NCBI RefSeq assembly: GCF_001426525.1
Contig: NZ_LMEW01000034.1
Coordinates: 4,697-68,696 of the forward strand
DNA length: 64,000 bases
Source: Massilia sp. Root133
GTDB taxonomy: Bacteria; Pseudomonadota; Gammaproteobacteria; Burkholderiales; Burkholderiaceae_D
Reading direction: 5' to 3'
Below are positions 46,942-55,454 of the stretch, piece after piece. Position numbers and translations under genes: made by a program. The notes below the pieces were generated by a model. That model saw only the letters and a list, made by a program, of their open reading frames with translations, was not told where the DNA came from and did not search any database. Position 1 is the stretch's first letter. Each line of letters starts with the position of its first letter.

Positions 46942-47721
46942 ATGGCACGACGCTTCCTTACTCTTTCCGTAACGATTGCCCTGGTTCTTTGCGGCGGTCT
47001 TTCCGCTGCTGCCGACCTACCCAAACCTATCCGCGTCATCCTCGTCGGCGACTCGACCATGGCGAGCGGGAGTGGCTACGGCGACGCCCTGTGCGCGCGC
47101 TTCGTTGCCGAAGCCAAGTGCATCAACCTGGCGCGCGGCGGCCGCAGCACGTCGACGTTCCGACAGGAACAACGCTGGGCCGAAGTCGAGACCCTGTTGC
47201 GCGACGGGGACGCCTTCAGCGCCACTTATGTGCTGATCCAGTTCGGACACAACGACCAGCCCGGCAAGGGCGAGCGTTCGACCGACCTCGTTACCGGGTT
47301 CGGGCCCAATATGTCGCGCTACGCGAGCGAGACGAAAGCGCTCGGCGGCGTGCCGGTCCTGGTCTCGCCGCTCGCTCGCCGGACCTTCAAGGGCCCCTAT
47401 TTGAAAGACACGCTGGGACCTTGGGCAGAGGCCACCCGCGTGGCCGCGGCTCGCGAAAAGGCGGCCTTCCTCGATCTGCATGCCGACAGCATTGCGGCAT
47501 TGCAGGCGATGGGCCAGAAAGAAGCCGACACGCTGGCGGTGGCGCCGCCGGAACAAGAACCCGTCTCTTCCAATCCGAACGGCGTCGAAGTCGTCGGCGC
47601 ACCGAAACGGGCGTTCGACTATACCCACGTCGGCGCCAAGGGCGCGGAATTCTTCGCCAGGATGGTCCAGGCGGAATTGACGGCCGCGATTCCGTCCATC
47701 AAACCTTACTTCAAGCCGTAG
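46942..47721 (+). CDS. Rhamnogalacturonan acetylesterase-like SGNH esterase (CE12 type)
   Basis: 259 aa with a signal peptide (ALVLCGGLSAAADL). The SGNH residues are in GDSTMA (Ser38), the ARGGRST Gly block, QFGHND (Asn104) and DYTHVGAKG (Asp226, His229), the order and spelling seen in CE12 rhamnogalacturonan acetylesterases. It would deacetylate a uronate-containing polysaccharide outside the cytoplasm. Its own O5 operator ties it to the LacI-controlled set. Confidence 0.88.
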   Translation: MARRFLTLSVTIALVLCGGLSAAADLPKPIRVILVGDSTMASGSGYGDALCARFVAEAKCINLARGGRSTSTFRQEQRWAEVETLLRDGDAFSATYVLIQFGHNDQPGKGERSTDLVTGFGPNMSRYASETKALGGVPVLVSPLARRTFKGPYLKDTLGPWAEATRVAAAREKAAFLDLHADSIAALQAMGQKEADTLAVAPPEQEPVSSNPNGVEVVGAPKRAFDYTHVGAKGAEFFARMVQAELTAAIPSIKPYFKP

Positions 47722-47791
47722 GCTGACCATTGTTGGCCTATGTATTTCCACACCGCGTACGCACGGACAGATGAATCTATTGGAGGGGACA

Positions 47792-49222
47792 ATGAATATC
47801 AACAATCCGAATTTCAACAAATTGGGTATCGGCCTGGCCATGACCATGCTGGTGGCCGGTTGCGGCGCCGGCGATACGGTCAGCGGCACCAGGACCAGCA
47901 GAGTGTTATCCACCATCACCACGACAGTCCCGCCGGGCAATCCTGGCCTGCGCGAATCAGACGGCACTCTCCATGTGATTCCCACGCCGGCCGCCGCACC
48001 CACGATCGTCAATGTCGTCACCCGGGCAGCCGAATTAGGCAAGAATATCGATCTGGCGGATAACTCGATCAGTGACCAAGCAGCCATCGATGCCGTTCTC
48101 GCCGATGTCGCACCTGGCAGCACCGTATATTTTCCGAACGGGACGTACAACGTTTCCACGATCGCTTTGAAAAAGAGCGGGGTCCATATCATGGGTCAGA
48201 GTCGCGACGGTGCCATCATCAAATCCGACCTTTCCCTGGCCGGTTCGGCCATGACCATCATGGGTTTGCACGATATCGTGGTCGGCCATCTGACGTTCAC
48301 GTCGACCTGGGCTGGTACCTATTCCACCGATACGGTGAACAACAATCCGTCTGCCGGAGGTCCGCTCAACATGATTGCGACCGGCAAGAATACCTACAAT
48401 GTCACGATCGACAGCGTCGTGTGCGAAAAGTTCGACCGCATCGGCGTGCGTATCGGCGGCGGTTCGCACGACATCCTGGTGAAAAGTTCGATCGCCCGTA
48501 ATGCCACCGATGTCGGCGGGGGCGGAGCAGGATACGGATTCGTCATCACCGGTGATTCCCACCTGGATGCCGGCACGAATCCTTTCCTGGGTAACCCGCT
48601 GAAAGACACTTATTTCGTAAAGTTCGACAACAATACGACCGTGGCACCGTATATTCGCCACGGCGTGATCGTGCAATATTGGGCGCACAATAACCTGATT
48701 ACCAATAGCCACTTCGACGGCACCAGACTCGACTCGATCGATTTGCACGGCGAAGATGAATACGCCAACGAAGTCACCAACAACCCGATCACGAATTCGC
48801 AACGTGCCGCCATCGCGCTGGGCAATTCCGGCTCCACCCATGACAAGACCGGCGTCGCTAACTGGATCCACGATAACGATCTGGTCGGCAATACTCTGGG
48901 TATTTGGGTTGGGTACGGCACCCAAGGCACGACAATCGAGAACAACACGATCCGTGACAATGCGTCGCTCTCTCCCGTCTCCCCTCGCGGCATTTTGTTG
49001 GGCAGCAGCACCGGCACTGTAGTGAGCAACAACACCATCTCCAATAACACCGTACCGGGATTCATCGCTCTTTATCTGGCAGATGATCCGGCCGCGGGCA
49101 CGGAACCTGCAGGCGGTCCGAAAAACTGGACGATCAGCGGCAACACGGTCACCAACAGCGGGACAGCATTCAAGGATGCAGCCAGCCTCGACAGCGGCAA
49201 TAGTATCCAGGCCACGTGGTAG
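47792..49222 (+). CDS. Right-handed parallel beta-helix lipoprotein
   Basis: 476 aa from the ATG at 47792, preceded by GGAGGGG; an ATG at 47771 lacks a ribosome site. The leader ends in the lipobox LVAGC. After a linker, a PbH1-type solenoid begins (GSTVYFPNGTYNVSTI near 115) and runs to the end with repeated N-N-T-I turns (IENNTIRDNA, VSNNTISNNT, ISGNTVTNSG). Such folds occur in pectate and alginate lyases and in C5-epimerases, but I cannot identify catalytic residues. It probably acts on the same polymer at the cell surface or in the periplasm. Confidence 0.8.
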   Translation: MNINNPNFNKLGIGLAMTMLVAGCGAGDTVSGTRTSRVLSTITTTVPPGNPGLRESDGTLHVIPTPAAAPTIVNVVTRAAELGKNIDLADNSISDQAAIDAVLADVAPGSTVYFPNGTYNVSTIALKKSGVHIMGQSRDGAIIKSDLSLAGSAMTIMGLHDIVVGHLTFTSTWAGTYSTDTVNNNPSAGGPLNMIATGKNTYNVTIDSVVCEKFDRIGVRIGGGSHDILVKSSIARNATDVGGGGAGYGFVITGDSHLDAGTNPFLGNPLKDTYFVKFDNNTTVAPYIRHGVIVQYWAHNNLITNSHFDGTRLDSIDLHGEDEYANEVTNNPITNSQRAAIALGNSGSTHDKTGVANWIHDNDLVGNTLGIWVGYGTQGTTIENNTIRDNASLSPVSPRGILLGSSTGTVVSNNTISNNTVPGFIALYLADDPAAGTEPAGGPKNWTISGNTVTNSGTAFKDAASLDSGNSIQATW

Positions 49223-49228
49223 CCGGTT

Positions 49229-50413
49229 TCAAGCGAATGGACGCCCCTCGCCGAAGGCTGCGGCGGCAAACCGCTCTCCCATCAGCGCGTGCGTCGCACC
49301 ATCCGGATGCAGCCCGTCGGGCAGCGGCAGGCGGGCATGATCCGCGCCGCCGTACAGGACACGCCCGTCAAGATAATGGATGTTCGGGTCGCTGATGCGC
49401 CGTTGCGTCACGATGTCCTTGAGCACGTCGCGGATGATCCTCAAGGTCAGCTTGCCCTTCGCAGCGTCCTCGTCCATGCCGGCGGCCTGGAACTTCAATT
49501 GTCCGTCCGAAAAAACGGGCAGCGAGGGGCCGGGCGTATCTTCATGGATAGGGCACAGGATGGGAGACAGGACCATGAGTGGTGTCGTCTTGTGGCCGTC
49601 GCGGATCGTGTCCAGGAAGCCATGCACGGCCGGACCAAAACCGCGCAGGCGCATCAGATCCATGTTGACGACATTGATACCGAGCTTGAGGCTGATGAAG
49701 TCGGCCTGCTGGTCCCTGATGGTGCGGGCCACGAAAGGATCGAGCAGCGCACTGCCGCCAAAGCCCAGGTTCAGCAGATCGACGCCGGCAAGACGGGCCA
49801 CCACGGCCGGCCAGATGCCCGTCGGATGCCGGGCGTTGGAGCCATGGCTGATCGAGCTGCCGTGATGCAGCCATGTAGTTCGGCCACTGTGCCCGCAAGC
49901 GTCCAGCGCTGCGTTGCCGCGCAAGGTGAAGAGCTCGGCGGCCTCGTCGTGAGGCAGCCAGATTTCTACCTCCTTGCTGCCGGCCGGCAGATCGGCGAAG
50001 CGCAGCAGGCCAGGCCGCCCTTCCTCGACCTCCGCCCACGGCGCCGTGCCCGTGGACCATGTCGACGGGTCGATGCGCACGACACGTCCGCCAGGGATCG
50101 TGCCTTGCCGGACCAGTCGTCCGTCGATCACCAGGTCCCAGGTGCCGTCCGGGCGCGGCGGCAGGCCGGTGTAGACGCGTCTGGTCGGCAAGGCTTCCAA
50201 CTCGATTGCGGTTGCCTCTGTACGGAAACAGATGCGCACGCCGGACGGCTGCGCCTCCGCCATCAGTAATTGCGGATCGGCCCATTGCCTGCGTGCCCAG
50301 GCTGGCAAGCGGTGCGGCACGATCCCGTATTGCGTGTTCTCGAGTTCGATCCAGCCGCGCAGCATCGCTGCCGTGACCGGCGTGCTGAACCATTGTGCGC
50401 ATGATCGCGTCAT
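49229..50413 (-). CDS. SGNH hydrolase with N-terminal beta domain
   Basis: 394 aa from the ATG at 50413; an upstream ATG at 50452 overlaps the TetR gene. Residues ~1-170 form a beta-rich domain (RVYTGLPPRPDGTWDLVIDG). The SGNH part has a variant first block (HHGSSISHGSN, Ser in GSSIS), a GFGGSALLDPF Gly block, KLGINV with Asn, and DGLHPDG near the end. No signal peptide is seen. It is the fourth esterase-like gene near this locus. It ends 7 bp from the convergent beta-helix gene. Confidence 0.8.
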   Translation of the reverse strand: MTRSCAQWFSTPVTAAMLRGWIELENTQYGIVPHRLPAWARRQWADPQLLMAEAQPSGVRICFRTEATAIELEALPTRRVYTGLPPRPDGTWDLVIDGRLVRQGTIPGGRVVRIDPSTWSTGTAPWAEVEEGRPGLLRFADLPAGSKEVEIWLPHDEAAELFTLRGNAALDACGHSGRTTWLHHGSSISHGSNARHPTGIWPAVVARLAGVDLLNLGFGGSALLDPFVARTIRDQQADFISLKLGINVVNMDLMRLRGFGPAVHGFLDTIRDGHKTTPLMVLSPILCPIHEDTPGPSLPVFSDGQLKFQAAGMDEDAAKGKLTLRIIRDVLKDIVTQRRISDPNIHYLDGRVLYGGADHARLPLPDGLHPDGATHALMGERFAAAAFGEGRPFA

Positions 50414-50423
50414 CGGCCTGCCC

Positions 50424-50990
50424 TCATTTTCCAAGCGAACAAAGCATGGCATGCAGCGCGTCGAGCGTCACCTGCCAGGAGGCCTCCGGCGACGGCCGGC
50501 TGTGGCCGAAGCTTCCCGACGACTCGAGCATCGTGAAGCCGAGGAACACGCTGCCCAGGAGACGGATCGCGTGTGTTTGCGCATGCTCGTCCAGCCCATA
50601 CCCGCGCAGGACGGCCCGGGTCGCCTGCGCGATCCTGGCCCCGCCGCTGCGCCCGGCCGCCTCGCCGTCCAGCGGATGACGCGCGGCGGCAAAGAGCCCC
50701 GGGTGGGCCATGGAAAAGTCCCGGTGGGCATCGGCGAGCGCGATCAAGGCGTCCCGGCCGGCACGGCCGGCGATCGCATCCGCAATCCGGTCCGCCAGCT
50801 TGTCCAGGGCATACAGCGCGATCCGGACCTTGATGTCGTTCGCGCTGGCCACATGGGAATACAGGCTGGCGACTTTCACATCGAATTGCCTGGCAAGCGC
50901 GCTCGGCGTGACGGCCTCGAATCCGGACGCGTCGGCCAGCTTCGCGCCAGCCTCGACCAGGCGGTCGATTGTCAGTCCTGCCCTTGCCAT
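50424..50990 (-). CDS. TetR family transcriptional regulator
   Basis: 188 aa from the ATG at 50990, which has GGAGGGG before it. The helix-turn-helix is clear (LVEAGAKLADASGFEAVTPSALARQFDVKVASLYSHV), with the TetR-typical LYSHV end. The C-terminal ligand domain resembles the TetR_C WHG type (FSMAHPGLFAAARHPL). It lies 10 bp upstream of the SGNH hydrolase gene on the same strand and may be co-transcribed with it. Confidence 0.9.
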   Translation of the reverse strand: MARAGLTIDRLVEAGAKLADASGFEAVTPSALARQFDVKVASLYSHVASANDIKVRIALYALDKLADRIADAIAGRAGRDALIALADAHRDFSMAHPGLFAAARHPLDGEAAGRSGGARIAQATRAVLRGYGLDEHAQTHAIRLLGSVFLGFTMLESSGSFGHSRPSPEASWQVTLDALHAMLCSLGK

Positions 50991-51012
50991 GGTATCCCCC
51001 TCCAAATATAGC

Positions 51013-51037
51013 TAGGAGAATACCTAAAACCATTAGG
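51013..51037 (-). promoter_or_regulatory. Candidate TetR operator
   Basis: Two interlocked inverted repeats, TAGG-N6-CCTA (51013-51026) and CCTAA-N5-TTAGG (51023-51037), lie just upstream of the TetR start. Such a position suits autoregulation. Confidence 0.4.
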
Positions 51038-51905
51038 TTTGTCGAGCATGGGGCTCGGTGTGCACCATGGCGTCCGCGATTTCCAGCATCGCCCGCAGGC
51101 GGTCCATATGCCGCAGGTCCTGGTGGTAGCCGACCCAGACGTCCCTGCCGGGCGGCTGGTCCGGCGTGTCGATACGCTGCAAGCCGGCCGTTGCGTCGCC
51201 CAGCGGCCTTGGCAATACCGCAATGCCCATGCCGCGCAGGCACATCTGTGCCTGAACGGCCCGGCTCGTGCTTGTGAAGACCCGCCGCGACAGCGGGAAC
51301 CTGTCGAGCAACCAGGCGACATCGGGAAAGTGGGATTGTGCGGTATTCATGAGAATCAATCCCACCGAAGCCGGATCGTTCTGCATCGCCGCCGCGGTGT
51401 CAGCCGAGCCGTACAGACCGTAAGGCACCGTCATCAGGCGGCGCTGGACGATGTCCGGCTCGCTGAACGGCACGATGCGAAACGCCACATCGGCCTCGCG
51501 GCGCGACAGATTCAACAAGCGGTAACTGGCGATCACTTCCGGCACCACGGCCGGATGGCGGTGCGTCAGTTCGGCCAGGACGGGTGCGAGGACATAGCCC
51601 GCAAACCATTCAGCGGCAGATATCCGCAAGATGCCTTCAAGGCGCTCGTGGTTGCCCGCCAGACGCCTCTCCATGGCCAGCGCGGCATCTTCCATGGATT
51701 CCGCCAGGCCCAGCACGGCATCCCCGGCGTCCGTGAGGACCAATCCATCCCTGGTCCTGCGGAAGAGCGCCTGCTCCGCCTCGTCTTCGAGCGCCTTGAT
51801 CCGGCGCCCTACCGTCGGATGGCTCACACCCAGGGTCCGCGCGGCCTCGCCGAACGATCCGCTACGCACTACCGCCAGGAAAATCCGGACGTCGCTCCAT
51901 TCCAT
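51033..51905 (-). CDS. LysR family transcriptional regulator
   Basis: 290 aa from the ATG at 51905 (start MEWSDVRIFLAVV, GGAG upstream); a further start at 51947 adds residues unlike the family. The helix-turn-helix is standard (GSFGEAARTLGVSHPTVGRRIKALE) and the substrate-binding domain is of full length. It is divergent from an SDR fragment and a DHA2 pump, the usual arrangement for a LysR protein and its target. Confidence 0.92.
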   Translation of the reverse strand: MEWSDVRIFLAVVRSGSFGEAARTLGVSHPTVGRRIKALEDEAEQALFRRTRDGLVLTDAGDAVLGLAESMEDAALAMERRLAGNHERLEGILRISAAEWFAGYVLAPVLAELTHRHPAVVPEVIASYRLLNLSRREADVAFRIVPFSEPDIVQRRLMTVPYGLYGSADTAAAMQNDPASVGLILMNTAQSHFPDVAWLLDRFPLSRRVFTSTSRAVQAQMCLRGMGIAVLPRPLGDATAGLQRIDTPDQPPGRDVWVGYHQDLRHMDRLRAMLEIADAMVHTEPHARQT

Positions 51906-51916
51906 TTCATAACTCC

Positions 51917-51942
51917 GTACAAAAATGTACGTGAAATGTACA
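51917..51942. promoter_or_regulatory. Candidate LysR binding region
   Basis: GTACAAAAATGTAC (51917-51930) and a further ATGTACATGCAT (51936-51947) put three GTAC tetramers in a row between the divergent LysR and SDR genes, as for a LysR site with several half-boxes. Confidence 0.35.
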
Positions 51943-52013
51943 TGCATGGCAGTTCACACACAATACTGTACGCGTCACCATGACGTCGTTGCCAACTATT
52001 GCAAACCTCAAAC

Positions 52014-52229
52014 ATGAACAAGTTGAAAGACAAGGTCGCCATCGTGACGGGTGCTTCCAAGGGTGTCGGCGCGGCCATCGCCCGCCAGCTGGCGGCGGAC
52101 GGCGCGCTGGTCGTCGCCAATTACGCCTCGAGCAGGAGCGGTGCCGAAAAAGTGGTTGCCGACATCGAAGCGGCCGGCGGGACGGCCATTGCGGTGGACG
52201 CGGACGTCACCAGGAAAACGGTGCGCTGA
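52014..52229 (+). pseudogene. SDR dehydrogenase, N-terminal fragment
   Basis: 71 residues from the ATG at 52014 give a good SDR start (KDKVAIVTGASKGVGAAIAR, then AVDADVT), then the frame runs into a stop after RKTVR. The catalytic Ser and YxxxK part, about 170 residues, is missing. The MFS gene follows 16 bp later. It is a decayed gene, probably once the target of the divergent LysR protein. Confidence 0.8.
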
Positions 52230-52245
52230 AATTCCAGGAGGTGTC

Positions 52246-53793
52246 ATGTCACAAATTCATTCCGCCCCACCCGAGCCGCGCCGCTGGGCGATGTTCGCCG
52301 TCCTGCTGGTCGGCTCCTTCCTGCCACCGCTCGACTTCTTCATCGTCAACGTGGCGCTGCCGTCCATCCAGGGTGACCTGGGCACCTCGTCCTCGGCCGA
52401 GCAGATGGTCATTTCCGCGTATGCCGCGCTGTATGCGGTCACCCTGATCACGGGCGGGCGCCTCGGCGACCTGTTCGGCCGCAGCCGCGTATTCTTCCTT
52501 GGCCTGATCGGCTTCACTGCAGCATCGCTGCTGTGCGGTGTCGCCTGGTCTCCCTGGGCCCTCATTGCCGGGCGCGCCCTGCAGGGCATCACCGCCGCGG
52601 TCATGGCGCCACAGGCGCTCGCCTCCATCCAGGCCATCTTCCCGGAATCCGACAAGCCGCTGGCGCTCAGCCTGTACGGCGCGGTGTTCGGCCTGGCCTC
52701 GGTCATCGGGCAGGCGCTGGGCGGCGTCCTCATCGCGCTGGACCTGTTCGGCATGGGATGGCGCGCGGTCTTCCTGGTCAACTTGCCGGTGGCCATCCTG
52801 GTGATCCTGTTCGGTATCCCTCTCCTGAAACGGACGGGCGGACAAGGCTCGGGCAAACTGGACCCGGGCGGCATGGTCTTGTCGATGCTGACGCTGGCGC
52901 TGCTGATCGTGCCGCTGATCGAAGGCCGCGCGGCCGGATGGCCCTGGTGGTCCTGGTTGTCGCTGGCGGCGGCGCCGCTACTGGCGCGGTTCTTCTGGCG
53001 CTACGAAACCCGGCTCGCGCGGGCCGGCGGGGCGCCCCTGCTCGATCCCGCGGCCCTGCGTGCGCCGGGGCTGGGCCGCGCCCTCCTGATCGCCCTGTCC
53101 TTCTATTCGATCGGTTCCTTCTTCCTGCTGTTTTCGGTCTATCTGCAGAATGCCTTGCGCGTCAGCGCCCTGGACGCCGGCCTGGTCTTCCTGCCTTTCG
53201 GCGCCGGATTCCTGCTGGGGCCCCTGGCCACGCCCTGTTTCCGCCGGCACCTGGGCGAATGGGTCAATCCGCTCGGCATGGGACTGGAAACCGCCGGCTT
53301 CCTCGGCCTGGCATGGCTGATCTCCGCGACGCCGGACGGCATGGCGCCGGCATCCAGGCAGCTTGCCGTCCTGCTGTTCTTGATCGGCTTCGGACAGGGG
53401 CTCGGCTTGCCGACGCTGATGACGATGATCACGGGCTGCGTAGCGCCCGCCCATGCCGGCATGATCGCCGGCATCGCCAGCTCGACCCTGCAGGTGAGCA
53501 CCGCGCTCAGCGTGGCCCTGGTCGGCGGGATCTTCTACACAGTCCTCGGCGGACGGGACGACCCGGCGGCGATCGCCCACGCCTTCGTCCTCGCCGCCCT
53601 GTGCATCGCCCTCTGCCTCGGCGCCGGCGTGGGGCTGGGGATGACGCTCGCCCGCCGCGCCGCCGTCGCGTCCAGGCAAGGCCACTTTGCGATGACCGGC
53701 AATGAACCGGCGATCGTTTTGACTACCGGAACCGGCCCGACCGACACCGTGCATGACAACCCGGCGGACGATCCGGGCCGCCGGAGCCGGTGA
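52246..53793 (+). CDS. DHA2-type MFS multidrug efflux transporter
   Basis: 515 aa, 14 predicted helices. LDFFIVNVALPSIQGDLG in helix 1, GGRLGDLFGRSRVF in loop 2-3 and the motif GRALQGITAAVMAPQAL are typical of the 14-TMS drug:H+ antiporters (DHA2, EmrB-like). CCAGGAGG lies before the ATG. No membrane fusion partner is next to it. Control by the LysR protein upstream is likely. The last 25 residues are a polar tail (ATGTGPTDTVHDNPADD-like), perhaps read-through of joined sequence at a rearrangement point. Confidence 0.9.
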   Translation: MSQIHSAPPEPRRWAMFAVLLVGSFLPPLDFFIVNVALPSIQGDLGTSSSAEQMVISAYAALYAVTLITGGRLGDLFGRSRVFFLGLIGFTAASLLCGVAWSPWALIAGRALQGITAAVMAPQALASIQAIFPESDKPLALSLYGAVFGLASVIGQALGGVLIALDLFGMGWRAVFLVNLPVAILVILFGIPLLKRTGGQGSGKLDPGGMVLSMLTLALLIVPLIEGRAAGWPWWSWLSLAAAPLLARFFWRYETRLARAGGAPLLDPAALRAPGLGRALLIALSFYSIGSFFLLFSVYLQNALRVSALDAGLVFLPFGAGFLLGPLATPCFRRHLGEWVNPLGMGLETAGFLGLAWLISATPDGMAPASRQLAVLLFLIGFGQGLGLPTLMTMITGCVAPAHAGMIAGIASSTLQVSTALSVALVGGIFYTVLGGRDDPAAIAHAFVLAALCIALCLGAGVGLGMTLARRAAVASRQGHFAMTGNEPAIVLTTGTGPTDTVHDNPADDPGRRSR

Positions 53794-53814
53794 ATGGCGA
53801 GACATCGATGCTGC

Positions 53815-53985
53815 CGGCCGGGGTATTTTCGCGGAACGATTCCGTTTCGGGCGGGCCAGGCGCCGCGCCGTTCGCGGTCATTCCCGTATGCGCCGGTTCG
53901 AGCGCCCAGGTCCAGGCAAAACGCGTCATGGCGCTCTTGGATGCCGCGTAGACAGTCCTCTCGGGCATCCCGAGACAATGTTAAC
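53815..53985 (-). pseudogene. SDR dehydrogenase, C-terminal fragment
   Basis: On the minus strand RTVYAASKSAMTRFAWTWALE, without a complete gene around it, matches the catalytic YxxxK helix of an SDR, followed by the PGPPETESF region that normally follows the substrate loop. A TVNIVSG just before it is in another frame, so there is at least one frameshift. It is not on the same strand as the fragment at 52014. Confidence 0.6.
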
Positions 53986-53993
53986 GGTCCTGT

Positions 53994-54326
53994 CTAGAAC
54001 GGCCGCTTCGACGCCATGTACTCGTTGATCACGGCACTTGCCGTGGCGAGCAATGCAGCTTCTCCCTGACCGAGTGCCGCGCTCAAGCGCTTCATATAGC
54101 CAAGCAGCTGCTGCTTGGACTCGTTGGCGGACTCGGTCGAGATCGGTTCGTCGTCGTGCAGGATGACGTAACTGCGCGCGAAATTGTAGATGAGAAAATA
54201 AATGGCCGCGTTGCCGGGGTCGCTGCCCATCAGTTCGCGCGTGGCGTCCTTCACGGCGAGAAAGGCATCGGTACCGCTGCCGTTCGGGCTGTGCTCGAAC
54301 TGTTGAGTAATGTCGTCGAAAGTCAT
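53994..54326 (-). CDS. Small conserved-looking protein, unknown
   Basis: 110 aa with GGAG before the ATG. It is predicted to be mostly helical, soluble and acidic-neutral (FLAVKDATRELMGSDPGNAAIYFLIYNFARSYV-type helices with an even hydrophobic pattern). I do not recognise a family. It lies 27 bp after the XRE regulator on the same strand and may be co-transcribed with it, which links it loosely to the orotate cluster. Confidence 0.65.
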   Translation of the reverse strand: MTFDDITQQFEHSPNGSGTDAFLAVKDATRELMGSDPGNAAIYFLIYNFARSYVILHDDEPISTESANESKQQLLGYMKRLSAALGQGEAALLATASAVINEYMASKRPF

Positions 54327-54353
54327 GGTGGTTCTCCAGCCTTGAGTTGATGT

Positions 54354-55235
54354 TCAAACCTGCTGCAGCATCTTGCGTAGTATCGCTGCGCCTTCCTTGC
54401 CCTTGTACGCGCGCTTCCACAACGTGGCGACCATGTCGCTGTAGAGTGCGACTGCTTCGGGCGCGGCAGTCACGGATGCGATCCCGCACGAGATGTTGGG
54501 AAACTCGCCGAACCGGAACGGGCTGACGGCGACATACGCCCCGCTGGGACGCTCGAATATCTGGAACGTGGAATTCGGCATGCTTTCATCGACGATCCCG
54601 ATCTGCATGTCCAGCGGCGAGTCTTCGAGGAGTGCCGCGATGCGGGTCACCTCCGCACGCGCGGCGAGGGAGCGTTCCATCTTGACCGACGGGGGCAGGT
54701 CCATGCGGCCGATCAGGCCGAAGTGAACGAAGCGTTCGAGTTCCCGCAATCCGATCAGGCTCACGATCGGTGCCGGATGCGATGCGTACTCGCGTTTCCG
54801 TTCCTGCAGCAGCGACATCAGCGCACTGATGCGGTCGTCCGCCAGGCTGTCCTCGCTCTCGCGCAGCATCTGTTCCAGGTGACGGATATAGCCGCTCGAC
54901 GTGAGCAGGAACGACACGGGCTCGAAGTGCGCCATGATCCTGGTCGCGCCCTGCTCGAGCTGGCGCATGCGCTCGATATAGGCCAATGCGGACGAGTAGT
55001 ACTCCGTACCCACACCCAGCATCGACGCCAGCGAGGTCCGCAATATCACCGCCAGGCGCTCGAGCGTCTCGATCTTCACGATCTCGCCCTTTTCCATCCT
55101 GTACACGGCCGCCCTGGAAATACCGAGCAGTTCAGCTACCTGTTCAGCGCGCAATCCGGCGCCGATCCTGTAGGCGCGCAAACGGGAGCCGATCTCGGCG
55201 CCGTTCATGGAAGTCGTCTGTACCCGGTCGTTCAT
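54354..55235 (-). CDS. XRE/Cro-type regulator of the orotate operon (putative)
   Basis: 293 aa from the ATG at 55235; more upstream residues (to 55376) would read through the promoter. The N-terminal helix-turn-helix is of Cro/cI type (RLRAYRIGAGLRAEQVAELLGISRAAVYRMEKGE). The remaining ~210 residues are a separate domain, likely for ligand binding (LQERKREYASHPAPIVSLIGL; FGEFPNISCGIASVTAAPEAV). It is divergent from the aspA-to-malic-enzyme operon and both start regions carry the octamer AATCTAAA, so it is the best candidate controller. The ligand could be orotate or dihydroorotate, which is inference. Confidence 0.88.
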   Translation of the reverse strand: MNDRVQTTSMNGAEIGSRLRAYRIGAGLRAEQVAELLGISRAAVYRMEKGEIVKIETLERLAVILRTSLASMLGVGTEYYSSALAYIERMRQLEQGATRIMAHFEPVSFLLTSSGYIRHLEQMLRESEDSLADDRISALMSLLQERKREYASHPAPIVSLIGLRELERFVHFGLIGRMDLPPSVKMERSLAARAEVTRIAALLEDSPLDMQIGIVDESMPNSTFQIFERPSGAYVAVSPFRFGEFPNISCGIASVTAAPEAVALYSDMVATLWKRAYKGKEGAAILRKMLQQV

Positions 55236-55248
55236 CGTCGTCTCAATA

Positions 55249-55266
55249 TTTAGATTCCTCACTATA
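55249..55266 (-). promoter_or_regulatory. Promoter of the XRE gene with operator octamer
   Basis: On the minus strand TGCTATAGT forms an extended -10 (TATAGT at 55266-55261). The octamer AATCTAAA (55256-55249) follows at the expected start site. The same octamer occurs on the plus strand at the opposite promoter. Confidence 0.5.
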
Positions 55267-55316
55267 GCAGATCTTTGCATGCCCGCAAATGTTTCCACAG
55301 ACCGCGAAAAAAGCGC

Positions 55317-55349
55317 TTGCAAAACGAAAAAATTCGACCATAATCTAAA
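55317..55349 (+). promoter_or_regulatory. Promoter of the putative orotate operon with operator octamer
   Basis: TTGCAA (55317-55322), 16 bp, CATAAT (55339-55344, 5 of 6). AATCTAAA (55342-55349) overlaps the -10 and start. A further TTGTCT/AGACAA inverted repeat with an 8-bp spacer surrounds the ribosome site of aspA (55434-55453). Confidence 0.55.
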
Positions 55350-55454
55350 AAAAGAGACAGATGCACTGACTCTCACACCGGAAACGGCTGATCCGCCGTG
55401 GCCGACCTTGAATAACGTTTCAACACGTCAACATTGTCTAAAAAAGGAGACAAC

